Assembly (NCBI RefSeq): GCF_015845845.1 | Contig: NZ_LDIG01000062.1 | Coordinates: 49,331-113,330, forward strand | DNA: 64,000 nucleotides | Source of the DNA: Paenibacillus dendritiformis | GTDB taxonomy: Bacteria > Bacillota > Bacilli > Paenibacillales > Paenibacillaceae | Direction: 5' to 3' | Part shown: positions 50,410-59,698 of the stretch, one piece after another | Position numbering within the stretch: the first letter of the stretch is position 1 | Layout of the letters: every line of letters begins with the position of its first letter | Position numbers and translations under genes: made by a program | The notes under the pieces: model-generated | What the model saw: the letters and a program-made list of their open reading frames with translations, nothing else | What the model was told of the DNA's origin: nothing | Database searches by the model: none

Positions 50410-50856
50410 TCATGCTCCAGTCTGTATTCCTTGGCGCACAAGCTCCAGCCATTGTTCATCGGCTTCGGGGGAACAAGCAATCAGGTATGGCTCCTGGCAC
50501 ATCGTCCGGAACGGCCGGCCCTGGAAGTCCATGACCTGACCGCCCGCTTCCTGGACCATCAACACGCCGGAATACAGATCCTCTCCTTCCGAATTATAGA
50601 GCACGATGGCGTCGATCATATCCCGTCCCAGTTGGCCGGCTTCCTCGCTGCGAATGCGATGAGCGGGGAATTTCCGCTCGATCGCCTCCACGATGACCTG
50701 TTCGGCTTCATAATCGGCTTCAGTCACCACATCTCCGGCGTCCCCTTTCTCATCCACCTTATGCATCGTGTCGAAGCGCCGCTTGATGATGGCCCCGGCC
50801 GCTTTCGCCGCGCTTACCGCCACCTCTTTGGCTTCCTGCAATATCGTTCTGTTCAT
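50410..50856 (-). pseudogene. Inositol monophosphatase family, internal deletion
   Basis: A 148-residue remnant of a protein of about 270. Residues 1-78 are the normal N-terminus (TEADYEAEQVIVEAIERKFP, SEEAGQLG), and residues 80-148 are the normal C-terminus (DAIVLYNSEGEDLYSGVLMV, QEAGGQVMD). The middle, with the metal motif DPLDGT, is gone without a frameshift; the junction is near 50615-50625. It cannot be an active IMPase. Ribosome site and start are intact. Confidence 0.65.
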
Positions 50857-50994
50857 TTCCGCACCTCACTGTACGTCGTTATCCCCCGATTCTTGACTGA
50901 CACATCCATCAGGGAGACTCTATGAATTCAGGAATAATTTTACTATAATATAATAATAGGCAAAGACCAATATAGACAAGGAGGTAATCATACG

Positions 50995-51666
50995 ATGTCC
51001 TCTCCACGGAAAAGATGGATTATCGCCAGCCTTGCCATTCTGCTGGGAGCCGGATCCGCGGCGCCGGAAGCGATTGCTCATCCGGGCAGAACGGACAAAT
51101 ACGGAGGCCATACGTGCCGGACGAACTGCGAGAAATGGGGGCTGGAGTACGGGGAGTATCATTACCATAACGGGTCAAGCCGTTCGTCCAAGGCAAGCTC
51201 GTCGAAGCCTGCGGGAAGCCGTACTAGCACAGCAAAAAGCAAGTCCTCCGCTTCAGCCGGTCAGGCTTCATCCAAGTCCAAGCCCGCACCCGTCAAAAAG
51301 CAGCCGGAGCCGGTAGAAGCCGACATTACCGTCTCGTGGAACAAGGAAGACGTCTCCCTGTCCTCGAAGCCGGTCCGGCATCAGGATCAATTGATGCTTC
51401 CTCTTCTCGATACGCTGGATGCCCTCGGCATCTCCTATTCCGTCAAAAACAAATCTATTCAAATCAAAGAAGATGAACGTCAGGTCATCGTCCCGATTAA
51501 GCATAACGAAAAGAACATTCAAGTCGACGGCAACAAGGTTAAGCTTGCTGTCCCCATGATCATTGCCAAAGGGAAGCTAATGGTCCCCTTGTCCTTCTTC
51601 CGCGAGGCTCTCTCCTGCACGTTGTCATGGGACGAATCGGCCCAACACTTGCAGATGGCAAAGTAA
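50995..51666 (+). CDS. Exported YHYH-motif protein with a copper-amine-oxidase-N-like domain
   Basis: A 223-residue secreted protein. Signal peptide: residues 1-28, ending EAIA. A YHYH domain follows, HPGRTDKYGGHTCRTNCEKW with EYHYHNG, whose His/Cys pattern suggests metal binding. Then comes a Ser/Lys-rich linker and a C-terminal stalk-like domain of the Cu_amine_oxidN1 type (LMLPLLDTLDALGISYSV, MVPLSFFREAL). ATG 50995 follows AAGGAGG. Role unknown; it likely acts at the wall. Confidence 0.82.
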   Translation: MSSPRKRWIIASLAILLGAGSAAPEAIAHPGRTDKYGGHTCRTNCEKWGLEYGEYHYHNGSSRSSKASSSKPAGSRTSTAKSKSSASAGQASSKSKPAPVKKQPEPVEADITVSWNKEDVSLSSKPVRHQDQLMLPLLDTLDALGISYSVKNKSIQIKEDERQVIVPIKHNEKNIQVDGNKVKLAVPMIIAKGKLMVPLSFFREALSCTLSWDESAQHLQMAK

Positions 51667-51774
51667 TGCCGTCAGGTCAGTCCCGGATTCTCTTTTAGAC
51701 TGAAGCATTTGAAAGAGGCCGGGGCTGCCCGAAGACCTCAACCCGCGTTCATTTCTTGGAGTCCTGATTCTATA

Positions 51775-52206
51775 TCAGCAGGTACATTTTTCCTCGAACG
51801 CGCGGCCGGATTCCTTCAGATCATCGTTCACGATATGGCGGAACTCGCCGTTTGATCGAAGCAATTGCTTCAAGGCCGCCGGGTAAATAACCGTATCCGG
51901 AATCTCATCCAAATCGATCCACCGGAAGGTAAGGACAGGCTCCGCTTCCTTGCCGATAAATTCGTCGTCCGGAATATCCGCCTGTTCCCCCGGGCAAGCA
52001 TGGACTTCGTAATATACGCCGAATTCGTGCAAGCCCGCCTGCCGGTACGCATTGAAGTTTTCGATCAAGCCTGCGAGCCTGACCGGTCGTACCCGCATGC
52101 CCAATTCCTCGGCAAATTCCCGAACGACGGCCTCTTCTGTGGGCTCATTCCACTCCGCCCTGCCTCCGGGGAGGACCCATACATCCCCCGACTTGTTGCG
52201 CTGCAT
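51775..52206 (-). CDS. Nudix hydrolase with a damaged 5' end
   Basis: The Nudix box is complete: GGRAEWNEPTEEAVVREFAE then ELG. KVLMQRNKSGDVWVLPGG precedes it, and a normal C-terminus ends FEEKCTC. Upstream of KVLMQ the frame gives unlikely sequence, whereas another frame reads MLAGVMITE, the expected first strand, so a small deletion near 52210 probably broke the N-terminus. A start at 52206 (ATG after AAAGGTG) is the best remaining option. Longer starts would overlap the neighbour's terminator. Substrate unknown. Confidence 0.6.
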   Translation of the reverse strand: MQRNKSGDVWVLPGGRAEWNEPTEEAVVREFAEELGMRVRPVRLAGLIENFNAYRQAGLHEFGVYYEVHACPGEQADIPDDEFIGKEAEPVLTFRWIDLDEIPDTVIYPAALKQLLRSNGEFRHIVNDDLKESGRAFEEKCTC

Positions 52207-52249
52207 CAGCACCTTTCCGTTATCATCACTCCCGCCAGCATGGCTAGAA

Positions 52250-52281
52250 AAGACGCAAAAAATGCCGCGCTTGCGCACGGC
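52250..52281 (-). terminator. Terminator of the repeat-protein gene
   Basis: TGCCGTGC-GCAA-GCGCGGCA on the minus strand followed by TTTTTT. Confidence 0.85.
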
Positions 52282-52302
52282 ATCTTGGTGAAAGCGAACG
52301 GC

Positions 52303-53250
52303 CTAGGCCGCTGTATTTTCTTTTGGCTCCGGCGCAGGGAATAAAGGCTCCCATTGGAGACCTTCCCCGCAGATTTCCTTGCGCAGGTCGGAGATGGCCT
52401 GAAGCGATTCTTCACGCTGCTTCTCCAGCAATTGAACGGTTTCGTTATGAAGATCGCCAATCTTGTTTTTCGTGATGGCGGTCAGGTCGGCAATCGCCTT
52501 CTTGCTGGCCGCCACCCCTTTGGATACGTTTGCGGTTTGCTCTTTCTTCAGTTCGGCATAGAGCTTTTTTGCCTGCGTCTTCGTCAGCTTGCCCTTGCTG
52601 TATTTATTAATCGGACTATCCGCATAATTTTCACTGGAGCCCTTCTTCAGCTTTTGCATCGGACTGTTCAAATAATTCTCATTCACCGTTTTGTTGTATT
52701 TCCACATCGAGCTGTTCAAATAGTTCGGATTGATCGCTTTGCTATAAGTCCACATAAGGCTTTCCAAATAATTTTCATTCAGGGCTTTATTCAGCTTCCA
52801 CATCGTGCTGTTCAAATGATTCGGATTGCCGGCCACCTCATATTTCCACAAGGGACTGTTCAAAAAATTCGGATTGATATATTGACGATACTCTCTGAGC
52901 TTGTTCTTAACACTTCTGTCGCTGCCATACCGCTCTTCCAGAGACTTGAGATCGGCGTCCAGCTCCTCATGCCATTCCTTCTGGTCCGCATGCACCTGCG
53001 CCATCATCTCTTCGTACTTCCGATGGCTGTCGTCATAAAATTTCTTATACGCCCGCTCGGTTTGTTTCAAATAACTCTCGTAAGCATCGACCGTTTTTTT
53101 GTTGTAGGCTGTGTATTCCTTCCATACTTGAGCAATCCATTGCTCGTCAGCCGCATGCGCGGAAGCGGCCGGCAGCAGCGCGACTGCAGCCAACAGCAGA
53201 CTGCACGCAATCCGCATCGATTTGGAAAGCCATAATTTCCTTGGAAACAT
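52303..53250 (-). CDS. Exported protein with six tandem 16-residue repeats
   Basis: A 315-residue protein of no family known to me. Signal peptide: residues 1-33 (ending SAHA). Residues about 35-110 are helical and rich in Tyr, Trp and Lys/Glu. Residues 126-221 are six perfect-length 16-residue units with the pattern NxNYLNSxMWKYxKxx, for example NPNYLNSSMWKYNKTV. Residues 222-300 are a charged helix, likely a coiled coil. ATG 53250 follows AGGTGG. It ends with a clean terminator. A wall- or matrix-binding role is possible, but nothing in the context proves it. Confidence 0.75.
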   Translation of the reverse strand: MFPRKLWLSKSMRIACSLLLAAVALLPAASAHAADEQWIAQVWKEYTAYNKKTVDAYESYLKQTERAYKKFYDDSHRKYEEMMAQVHADQKEWHEELDADLKSLEERYGSDRSVKNKLREYRQYINPNFLNSPLWKYEVAGNPNHLNSTMWKLNKALNENYLESLMWTYSKAINPNYLNSSMWKYNKTVNENYLNSPMQKLKKGSSENYADSPINKYSKGKLTKTQAKKLYAELKKEQTANVSKGVAASKKAIADLTAITKNKIGDLHNETVQLLEKQREESLQAISDLRKEICGEGLQWEPLFPAPEPKENTAA

Positions 53251-53597
53251 AATCCACCTGTCCTTTGTTTTTGTATTCAGATAGAGGATATTTTATCCAA
53301 ACGTTTCTCTGTTTCCAAGTACCTCAGCCGATAAACCGTTCTTAAGAACTATGCAAATCCCGCCAAGGATATAGCGCGAGACAGGAACGTTGCGTTACCA
53401 TCGCGTATTTTGCCCTATTGACGCCAGTCGGGTTTGTTCCGATCAGAAGCGAGCTTTCCGTGCGCCGATGCGGCGGATTTTGAAAAAAATATAAACCGTG
53501 AAACTTATCCTTCAATGATTTGCTCCTCGGCATCATCTCTGCCAAGATCATCGCCGGCAAAGCGCTGCCCGACAGCAACTATACGCCTTAAAAAGAG
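53251..53597. other. Gene-free stretch
   Basis: About 350 bases with only poorly supported open frames. Upstream signals of the repeat-protein gene should lie here. Confidence 0.4.
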
Positions 53598-53640
53598 CGC
53601 AATAAAGAGAGCGCACATCGTGTGCGGCTCTCTTCTGCGC
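53598..53640 (-). terminator. Terminator of the GNAT gene
   Basis: AGAGAGC-C-GCACA pairs with TGTGC-GCTCTCT, then TTTATT. Confidence 0.82.
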
Positions 53641-53653
53641 CGGAGCAGGGTGC

Positions 53654-54094
53654 CTATTGCTCTTCCGGATGAGTCTCATACGTGCAAGTGAACCGCTCCA
53701 CCCCCGGGTAGATTTCGCCCCGGCTCTCAATTCTAAATCCGATATTTCGATAAAAATCAACCGCTTCCTCATCGGTCTCCGCTTTGACGACGTCCGGCTG
53801 CTCCTGATGGATGAGCTCTAAGATCATGCCTCTGCCGAACCCTGCTCCCCGCAGCTCCGGATGGACGGCGATATGAAGAATCTCGATCTCCTTCTCCTGC
53901 TCCTTCTCCTGCTTCCGGAAGCCGATGATGCCTGCAACCTCGCCTTCGCTCTCATATCCCCACAGCTCGTGGTCGGGATGCTGCTCATACCATTTCAAGA
54001 CAGCTTCCACCTTATCCGGATCAGGAAATACAGATAACTCGACAAGCTCGCGAATAGCCGTCTCCCGCAGCCGCGGCTTCACATTGATAAACAT
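53654..54094 (-). CDS. GNAT-family N-acetyltransferase
   Basis: A 146-residue acetyltransferase. The acetyl-CoA motif HPELRGAGFGRGMI is at about residues 79-92, preceded by EIEILHIAV, and the C-terminal AVDFYRNIGF is typical. ATG 54094 is nine bases after GGAGG. Unlike the GNAT at 14.2 kb it is intact. Substrate unknown. Confidence 0.9.
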   Translation of the reverse strand: MFINVKPRLRETAIRELVELSVFPDPDKVEAVLKWYEQHPDHELWGYESEGEVAGIIGFRKQEKEQEKEIEILHIAVHPELRGAGFGRGMILELIHQEQPDVVKAETDEEAVDFYRNIGFRIESRGEIYPGVERFTCTYETHPEEQ

Positions 54095-54119
54095 CCTTTC
54101 ATTCCTCCTGCTAACCTAG

Positions 54120-55031
54120 TCAATTCCGCGCCAGCTTGCGCACGAGCGGAATGAACCAATCCGTCACTTCCGGAAACTTGAATCCGGCTTCCCGCGCCCG
54201 GCGGTTATCCATGAACCAATGATCCGGGACGCCGAATGGCGAACGGTTCCCCTCCGCCGGCGGTTCCACGATCGCCTTTCTGCCGACGGTCTCTTCCACG
54301 ATGGCAAGGATGCGATCAAGCGACAGTTCTCCGTTGGAGCAGGCATTGATCGGTCCCGCTCCCTTCTGATCCTTCAGCCAGCATAAAAACGAAGCCGCTT
54401 CATCCGAGCTGATGAACGACATTTTCGCCTCCCGGTTCGGGATGCCAATCGGCTCCCCCTGCCGGATCCGGTCCACATGGAAATGCAGCCGCCGCGTATA
54501 ATCGTCCTCCCCCAGCACAATCGGGAAGCGGACCGCATGCACGGGGAAGCCGGCCCGCTGGAAGAAGACGGCCTCCGCCTGCCGCTTTCCTTCGCCGTAG
54601 TCTGCCTCGGCCTCCGGATCCGTCTCGAACGGATACGAATAAGGATCGAAATCCGACTCGGGATGAGCGTCGCAAGCGCAGTCGTATACCGACAGCGTCG
54701 AGGTGAAAATATACTTCTTCGCTTTCCCTGCGAAAAGATCGCATGCCATCAGCGCTTCCTGCGGCGTATAGCAGATGTTGTCATAGACCGCATCCCAGAC
54801 CTGATCCCCGAACGCTGTCCGCAGCGACTCGCAGTCCTTGCGATCAGCCCGGACACGGACGACCCGGTCGCCGAAAGGATCCGGAGTTGCGCCGCGGGTG
54901 GCGATCGTAACCTCGGCTCCGCTCTCCAGCAGCTCGAACGCTGCCTCATTCGCTTCGGGAGATTGGCCCGCATCATCCGCTTGTATAATAAGAACCCTGT
55001 CCTCGGATGTATATCCCAGAATGCTTAACAT
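54120..55031 (-). pseudogene. Chimera: YdjC/ChbG N-terminus fused to an NAD-epimerase
   Basis: Residues 1-38 (LGYTSEDRVLIIQADDAGQS, PEANEAAFELLESG) read like the start of a ChbG/YdjC carbohydrate deacetylase, including the metal-binding ADDAG. From residue 39 on (AEVTIATRGATPDP, then FTSTLSVYD and YGEGKRQAE) it is an NAD-dependent epimerase that lacks its own GGTRFxG Rossmann loop. The joint at LLESG (about 54920) is a motif common to both families, so one deletion could have fused two genes in frame. The product should not bind NAD normally. Confidence 0.65.
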
Positions 55032-55167
55032 ATCTATGTATCCCCTTTGTTGGCGTACTGACGCGGCAGGTTGCCTGTCATCATGTCATACGCAGGAGAC
55101 TGTCTTTCGTTTCCTGCATTACGTTAGCTTTTCCTTGGAAAAATATTACGCAGCCCTGGCCGCGATC

Positions 55168-55974
55168 TCAACTGATGATCCGGACGATGGAGGCGATCCA
55201 ATAGGCCGCCGGGACCAGCAGAAGCTGCGCAAGCAAGGTGCCGAAGAAGCGCGAAAACATCAGCACCGCATAGATTCGGCCCAGCCGGCCGCGTTCTTCG
55301 GGATGCTGAAGCGCCTTATCCGTAATCAATCCGAGCTGCGGATCAATGAAAATGGTCAGCAGGATAGTCGCCATCCCGTTAATGAGCCCCGATGACTGCG
55401 AAGCGGTCGTGCTGAGCTCCGGAACAAGATAGGCTGCATACAGCGAGGCGAGCACGCCTACCGTATAGATCGCGGTAACCGCGATATTCAACAGGATGAA
55501 CCGCTTCGGAATTCCTAAATACCGGAGACTGATCAGCATGGACCAGGTCGGTCTGCGGATATAACTCTTCGTCCGCTTCAACTGGCCGATCGTGACGCCG
55601 GCCAGCAGCTTCGGGATCGAGCCGGCCACCTCCAGCCGGGCGATGATCCGCGTGAACAGTTGAACGAAAGTCGGGAACACCCCGATCGCGAGCAGCGTCC
55701 CGGCCGAAGCCGCCACCAGCGTGAACCTGAGGTAGGGCAGCGGATCGAACTCCGGATGGCGATTGGCATAATCAATAAAATTGGCGGTGAACGGCGCTTG
55801 AATCAGGTTGGCCGTGCGCGCCACGAGCACGACGATGCCGGTCAGGGACAAGGCGACCGCGAGCTTGCCGATCCGGACGCCCGCGAAGCGGATCGAGTAG
55901 GATAGCGTCTCGGACGCATGAATAATCAAAGTAAGAATAAATACAATTACTAGCGTATACGTCAACGGCATCAC
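55168..55974 (-). CDS. amj: Lipid II flippase Amj-family protein
   Basis: A 268-residue polytopic membrane protein of the Amj (YdaH, DUF2837) family, an alternative to MurJ for moving lipid II across the membrane. It begins IIHASETLSYSIRFAGVRIG and has VALSLTGIVVLVARTANLIQ, strongly like Bacillus Amj. The start may be GTG 55974, ATG 55971 or TTG 55965; GGAG nearby fits the last best. It may be co-transcribed with the small membrane protein upstream. In Bacillus, Amj is induced by wall stress. Confidence 0.88.
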   Translation of the reverse strand: MMPLTYTLVIVFILTLIIHASETLSYSIRFAGVRIGKLAVALSLTGIVVLVARTANLIQAPFTANFIDYANRHPEFDPLPYLRFTLVAASAGTLLAIGVFPTFVQLFTRIIARLEVAGSIPKLLAGVTIGQLKRTKSYIRRPTWSMLISLRYLGIPKRFILLNIAVTAIYTVGVLASLYAAYLVPELSTTASQSSGLINGMATILLTIFIDPQLGLITDKALQHPEERGRLGRIYAVLMFSRFFGTLLAQLLLVPAAYWIASIVRIIS

Positions 55975-56001
55975 TCCGAATGGACGATAAGAATAAATAC
56001 A

Positions 56002-56298
56002 TCATGGTTGCTGCTCCCCCTGCTGCTGGCGCTCGTCTCGGGACAGCTTCGCCATATCGCGCTGGCTCGGAAGATCCCTCCAGTCCGTCTCCGACCGGGG
56101 GGCCCGGTACAGCACCCTCGGGCCGGGAGCCGGTTCCGGCTTCGCGAACCGCGACGCAATCCGGCTCTGTTTCTCATGGATTAGAAATAACAAAATAACG
56201 ATGATCGTAGCGTCGAAGAATAGCAGCGTCTCTATTCCCAGCCCCTTGAATATAACTCCATTCAGTATGACGAACAGGAACATCATATAGATACGCAT
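56002..56298 (-). CDS. Small membrane protein, hypothetical
   Basis: A 98-residue protein with two hydrophobic segments (MMFLFVILNGVIFKGLGI and LLFFDATIIVILLFLI) and a basic, Arg/Pro-rich cytosolic tail. ATG 56298 follows AAGGAGGGG. It lies 27 bases before amj and 42 bases after the trmO remnant. No family recognised. Confidence 0.65.
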   Translation of the reverse strand: MRIYMMFLFVILNGVIFKGLGIETLLFFDATIIVILLFLIHEKQSRIASRFAKPEPAPGPRVLYRAPRSETDWRDLPSQRDMAKLSRDERQQQGEQQP

Positions 56299-56340
56299 GT
56301 CAATCCCCTCCTTCTCCGTCAACATCGCTTATTTCGCTTA

Positions 56341-56670
56341 TCAGAAATAATTCGCCATCAGCTGGTCTACCCAGGCGGGCACCTGCGGATTCGATGGCGA
56401 GTCAAAGGCCGGGAAATGCGGCTTCACATCAATCACTGGCGTATCGTCTATCGCGTCCAGCCCTTGTACCCGGATAACCGCTCCTTCAATGTCAACCAGC
56501 TTCGCGCACGTAATGCCAATCGGATTCGGCCGATGCTTCGCCCGCTGCGCAAAAATGCCGATCTCCGGCATATCGGACCGCCCCTGCGGTCTGCGGACCA
56601 GGTCTGCCGCGGGATCGAAGGTAGAGCGATCCATATAATATACGACAAGGATATGGGAAAATTCCCGCAC
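56341..56670 (-). pseudogene. trmO: TrmO-like tRNA methyltransferase lacking its N-terminus
   Basis: The 109 residues match the later part of TrmO/UPF0066: EFSHILVVYYMDRS, FAQRAKHRPNPIGIT and LDAIDDTPVIDVKP. TrmO uses SAM to methylate t6A37 in tRNA. The usual first 40 or so residues are absent: a TGA lies two codons before the GTG at 56670. The active core PNPIG is kept, but SAM binding needs the missing strands. It is probably a 5' deletion. Confidence 0.6.
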
Positions 56671-56767
56671 TTCCCCTCATTTCCCAACAAGAACCGAACA
56701 CATTATATCCCATTATTTAGAATGACACCATTGGGGCTGTTCCCGTTGCTTCCCTCCCATAACGGCT

Positions 56768-56802
56768 GAAGACCACAGGCACCTTTCGCGCATGTGGTCT
56801 TC
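56768..56802 (-). terminator. Terminator of the M3 peptidase gene
   Basis: GAAGACCACA pairs with TGTGGTCTTC around a 15-base loop. Confidence 0.7.
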
Positions 56803-56832
56803 CATCCCCGCGGATATTCCATTGTCCCGGGC

Positions 56833-58527
56833 TTACAGCTTCGTATCGTCTACCTCATTCAACCATTGTTCGATAACGCCGATGACCGACGCCACGCATC
56901 CGTCCTCGAACGGAGAGATGAGGCCGGCTACGGCGACAAGCTCGGTGAAGGACTGGCTTCCCCCGGTCTGGCACAGCTTCAAATAATCGGCCCATGCCGC
57001 CTTATAATCTTCATTCATGCGCTTCCAGAACTGGAAGGCGCAGATTTGGGCCAGCGTGTAATCAATATAGTAGAACGGCGACTGGAATATATGTCCCTGC
57101 TTATGCCAGAAGCCGCCGCGCTCCAGGTAATCGATGCCCTCGTAATTGCGGTGCGGCAAATATTTGCGCTCGATATCGCGCCAAGCCGCCTTCCGCTCCG
57201 CCGGCGTCGCATCCGGATTTTCGTAGACGAAATGCTGGAACTCATCCACCGAAACGCCATACGGCAGGAAGAGCAGTCCCGATGACAAATGATCGAATTT
57301 ATACTTCTCCGTCTCCTCTTCGAAGAACAGGTTCATCCACGGCCAAGTGAAGAACTCCATGCTCATGGAATGAATCTCGGCCGCTTCAAATGTTGGGAAA
57401 TGGTATTCCGGTACTTTTAAATGTCTGCTCTCATAAACTTGGAACGCATGCCCGGCTTCGTGAGTCAGCACATCGATGTCGCCCGAAGTGCCATTGAAGT
57501 TGGAGAAAATGAACGGCGCCCCGTATTCGCTCAAATAGGTGCAGTAGCCTCCGCTCTGTTTCCCCTTTTTGCTGACCAGATCCATCAGCCCGTTGTCAAC
57601 CATGAACGTAAAGAATTCGTTCATCTCCGGCGACAATTCCGCATACATCTTCTTGCCGTTCGCGATTATCCAGTCCGGGTCGCCCTTCGGCGTCGCATTG
57701 CCCGACTTGAAGCTGAGGCCTTCGTCATAGAAGCGAAGCGTGTCGACGCCGATCCGGCTGCGTTGGCGCTCACGCAGCTTGGTCGCTATCGGCACGATCT
57801 CATCCAGCACCTGCTTGCGGTAGTTGGCTACCATTTCGGCGTCATAATCGGTGCGGCACATCCGCGCATAACCAAGCTCCACGAAGTTGGAGAAGCCCAG
57901 CTTTCTCGCCATCTTCGTGCGCACCTTCACCAACTCGTCATAGATCCGGTCGAACTCCGCCTCATGCTCGGCCATGAACTGATAACGCGCTTCGGACGCG
58001 CGCCGTCTCATGTCCCGATCCGGCGACTGCTCGAACGGCATCAATTGCGCCAGCGTGCGCTCCTCGCCCTCAAATGGAATTTTCGCCGATGCGATCAGCT
58101 TGTTATATTCCGTCGCCAGCTTGTTCTCCTGCTGCAGATCTTCAATAATGTCCGGATGGAACGTCTTCACCGACAACTCCGCCAATTGGAACAGTTGGCG
58201 GCCCCATTTCTGTTCCAGCTCGGCCCGGAATTTCGAGCCGATCAATGCCTTGTAGTAATCTGTTATGTATTCCTGGAACATGGGCGTGATCTCGTCCATA
58301 TAATCCTGCTCCGCCTTGTAGAACTCATCATTCGTATCGATGGAGTGGCGGATGGAAACGAGCTGACTCTGGGTATCGAAGACGCTGCGCAGCTTATTGA
58401 TGGCCTCCATGGCCCGATTCTGCTCTTCAAAGCTCTCCGCCGCATTGAACGCCTGCAGATGCCCCTTGAACTGCTTGCCGATCGCTGCGATATCGGGTCG
58501 CTCGTAACGATATTCGCTAAATGTCAT
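56833..58527 (-). CDS. M3-family oligoendopeptidase
   Basis: A 564-residue zinc peptidase of the oligoendopeptidase M3 group, only distantly like the PepF at 4.7 kb. The zinc motif LTHEAGHAF is at about residues 355-361; the third ligand lies in AAEIHSMSMEFF. N-terminus MTFSEYRYERPDI is typical. I use ATG 58527, which has AAAGG upstream; the TTG at 58539 overlaps that site. It is intact and monocistronic. It probably degrades cytosolic oligopeptides. Confidence 0.92.
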   Translation of the reverse strand: MTFSEYRYERPDIAAIGKQFKGHLQAFNAAESFEEQNRAMEAINKLRSVFDTQSQLVSIRHSIDTNDEFYKAEQDYMDEITPMFQEYITDYYKALIGSKFRAELEQKWGRQLFQLAELSVKTFHPDIIEDLQQENKLATEYNKLIASAKIPFEGEERTLAQLMPFEQSPDRDMRRRASEARYQFMAEHEAEFDRIYDELVKVRTKMARKLGFSNFVELGYARMCRTDYDAEMVANYRKQVLDEIVPIATKLRERQRSRIGVDTLRFYDEGLSFKSGNATPKGDPDWIIANGKKMYAELSPEMNEFFTFMVDNGLMDLVSKKGKQSGGYCTYLSEYGAPFIFSNFNGTSGDIDVLTHEAGHAFQVYESRHLKVPEYHFPTFEAAEIHSMSMEFFTWPWMNLFFEEETEKYKFDHLSSGLLFLPYGVSVDEFQHFVYENPDATPAERKAAWRDIERKYLPHRNYEGIDYLERGGFWHKQGHIFQSPFYYIDYTLAQICAFQFWKRMNEDYKAAWADYLKLCQTGGSQSFTELVAVAGLISPFEDGCVASVIGVIEQWLNEVDDTKL

Positions 58528-58643
58528 GCAATTACACAACCTTTCAGAAGGTAGTCTTACCCCTCCATTATACTGAACAACCCGTCCGAATTACTACGCC
58601 TAATGAAGGAAAACTTTTGCAGGCGCTCCAACCGCCGTTTATC

Positions 58644-58940
58644 TCATTTTAATCTAATCCCGACATAATGCTCCGAGACGGGAGGGCGCTCGAAAAAAGG
58701 CTGCAGCAGAACGCTCCACTCGAGGTAGGATTCCGATGCCGTAAAGCCCGGCATATGATCCTTGAACGAGTTCCATTGGACGATCATAACATACTTATCC
58801 GCGACCTCCACACATTTATGGAGCTCGTGCTTCATATATCCCGGCCGCTCCGCCAGAATCGCCGAGGCCTCGCGAAAGCAGCTCTCGAAATCGTTCGCCG
58901 TTCCCGGCTTGACATAGAACGTCGTCATATGCACAATCAT
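58644..58940 (-). CDS. Antibiotic-biosynthesis-monooxygenase (ABM) domain protein
   Basis: A 98-residue dimeric ferredoxin-like ABM protein: MTTFYVKPGTANDFESCF at the N-terminus and YVMIVQWNSFKDHMPGFTAS in the middle. The family includes heme-degrading IsdG-like enzymes and quinone monooxygenases; the key Asn/His pattern of IsdG is not evident, so no heme role is claimed. ATG 58940 follows AAGGGGTGAGACG. Confidence 0.87.
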   Translation of the reverse strand: MIVHMTTFYVKPGTANDFESCFREASAILAERPGYMKHELHKCVEVADKYVMIVQWNSFKDHMPGFTASESYLEWSVLLQPFFERPPVSEHYVGIRLK

Positions 58941-59306
58941 CGTCTCACCCCTTCTTTATTGTCATATGCGCCGACGCGCCGGTACACGACACCCCGATGT
59001 TATCAAGCGTTCGAATCTGTATGGCGGGAACGTGAATTTCTTTGATGCAAGCAACTTTAGGGAGACTTGCGATACACTTGACCAGAGCCGCGATGTCTTG
59101 AACCTCATTGCGGGGATTATTGGGCGGGTATTGCTAGAAGAGTGGTTCAATAGAGGTAGAGGAGCGGAACATGGCCCGCATCATACGGCCTTCTGCAGCC
59201 TTCTGCGTGTGGACCGGAGCAGAAATCCACTCGCAGAAGGCCAAAAGAAGCAACGCCGACAGCGGCGGCAGCAGAGCCGGACATTCGCCCGGCGAGCTTG
59301 AACCAC
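58941..59306. other. Gene-free stretch
   Basis: About 365 bases without a supported gene or clear signal; overlapping frames here look like chance. Confidence 0.4.
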
Positions 59307-59570
59307 CTAGCGCTCGACGGCGCTGCACAGAATCGGTACGCCTGCGGAAGAACCGGTTCCGCGGCAGCTTGTGCAGTGGCTCTGCGGCCCTTCGGGATGG
59401 GCGGCCGTAGCCCGTTTTGGCGTCGTGCCGAAACTGTCGGGATAAGGGAAAAATACGTGTTCCGTTCCGTTGCGCGTGCTGCAGCTCGGACAAGACTTAT
59501 ATTTTCCGTCGCTGCTCCATTGCGACGCATTCAACGGTTTCTGGCATGATGTACAAATCAATGGCTTCAT
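59307..59570 (-). CDS. Small zinc-ribbon-like protein
   Basis: An 87-residue protein beginning MKPLICTSCQKPLNASQW with CPSC 22 residues later, a four-Cys zinc ribbon, then a tail with an extra CTSC. It is hydrophilic and probably cytosolic. ATG 59570 follows AGGTGG by 11 bases. Function unknown. Confidence 0.65.
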   Translation of the reverse strand: MKPLICTSCQKPLNASQWSSDGKYKSCPSCSTRNGTEHVFFPYPDSFGTTPKRATAAHPEGPQSHCTSCRGTGSSAGVPILCSAVER

Positions 59571-59698
59571 GGAAGCAGTACCACCTTTCTCTATGTATCC
59601 TTTCCATGTGAAGAGAATCACCTGAACGGACGGATGATCCTCGGCACGCAGAAGGCTGCTCCTCTGTACATTGTACATGGAACAGCCTGGAATAGGAA

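Noticed and set aside
53342..53578. Minus-strand open frame of 78 codons
   Set aside because: No convincing ribosome site and no protein-like features; left as gene-free.
58966..59301. Plus-strand frame of 111 codons
   Set aside because: Arg-rich product, no family resemblance and no ribosome site.
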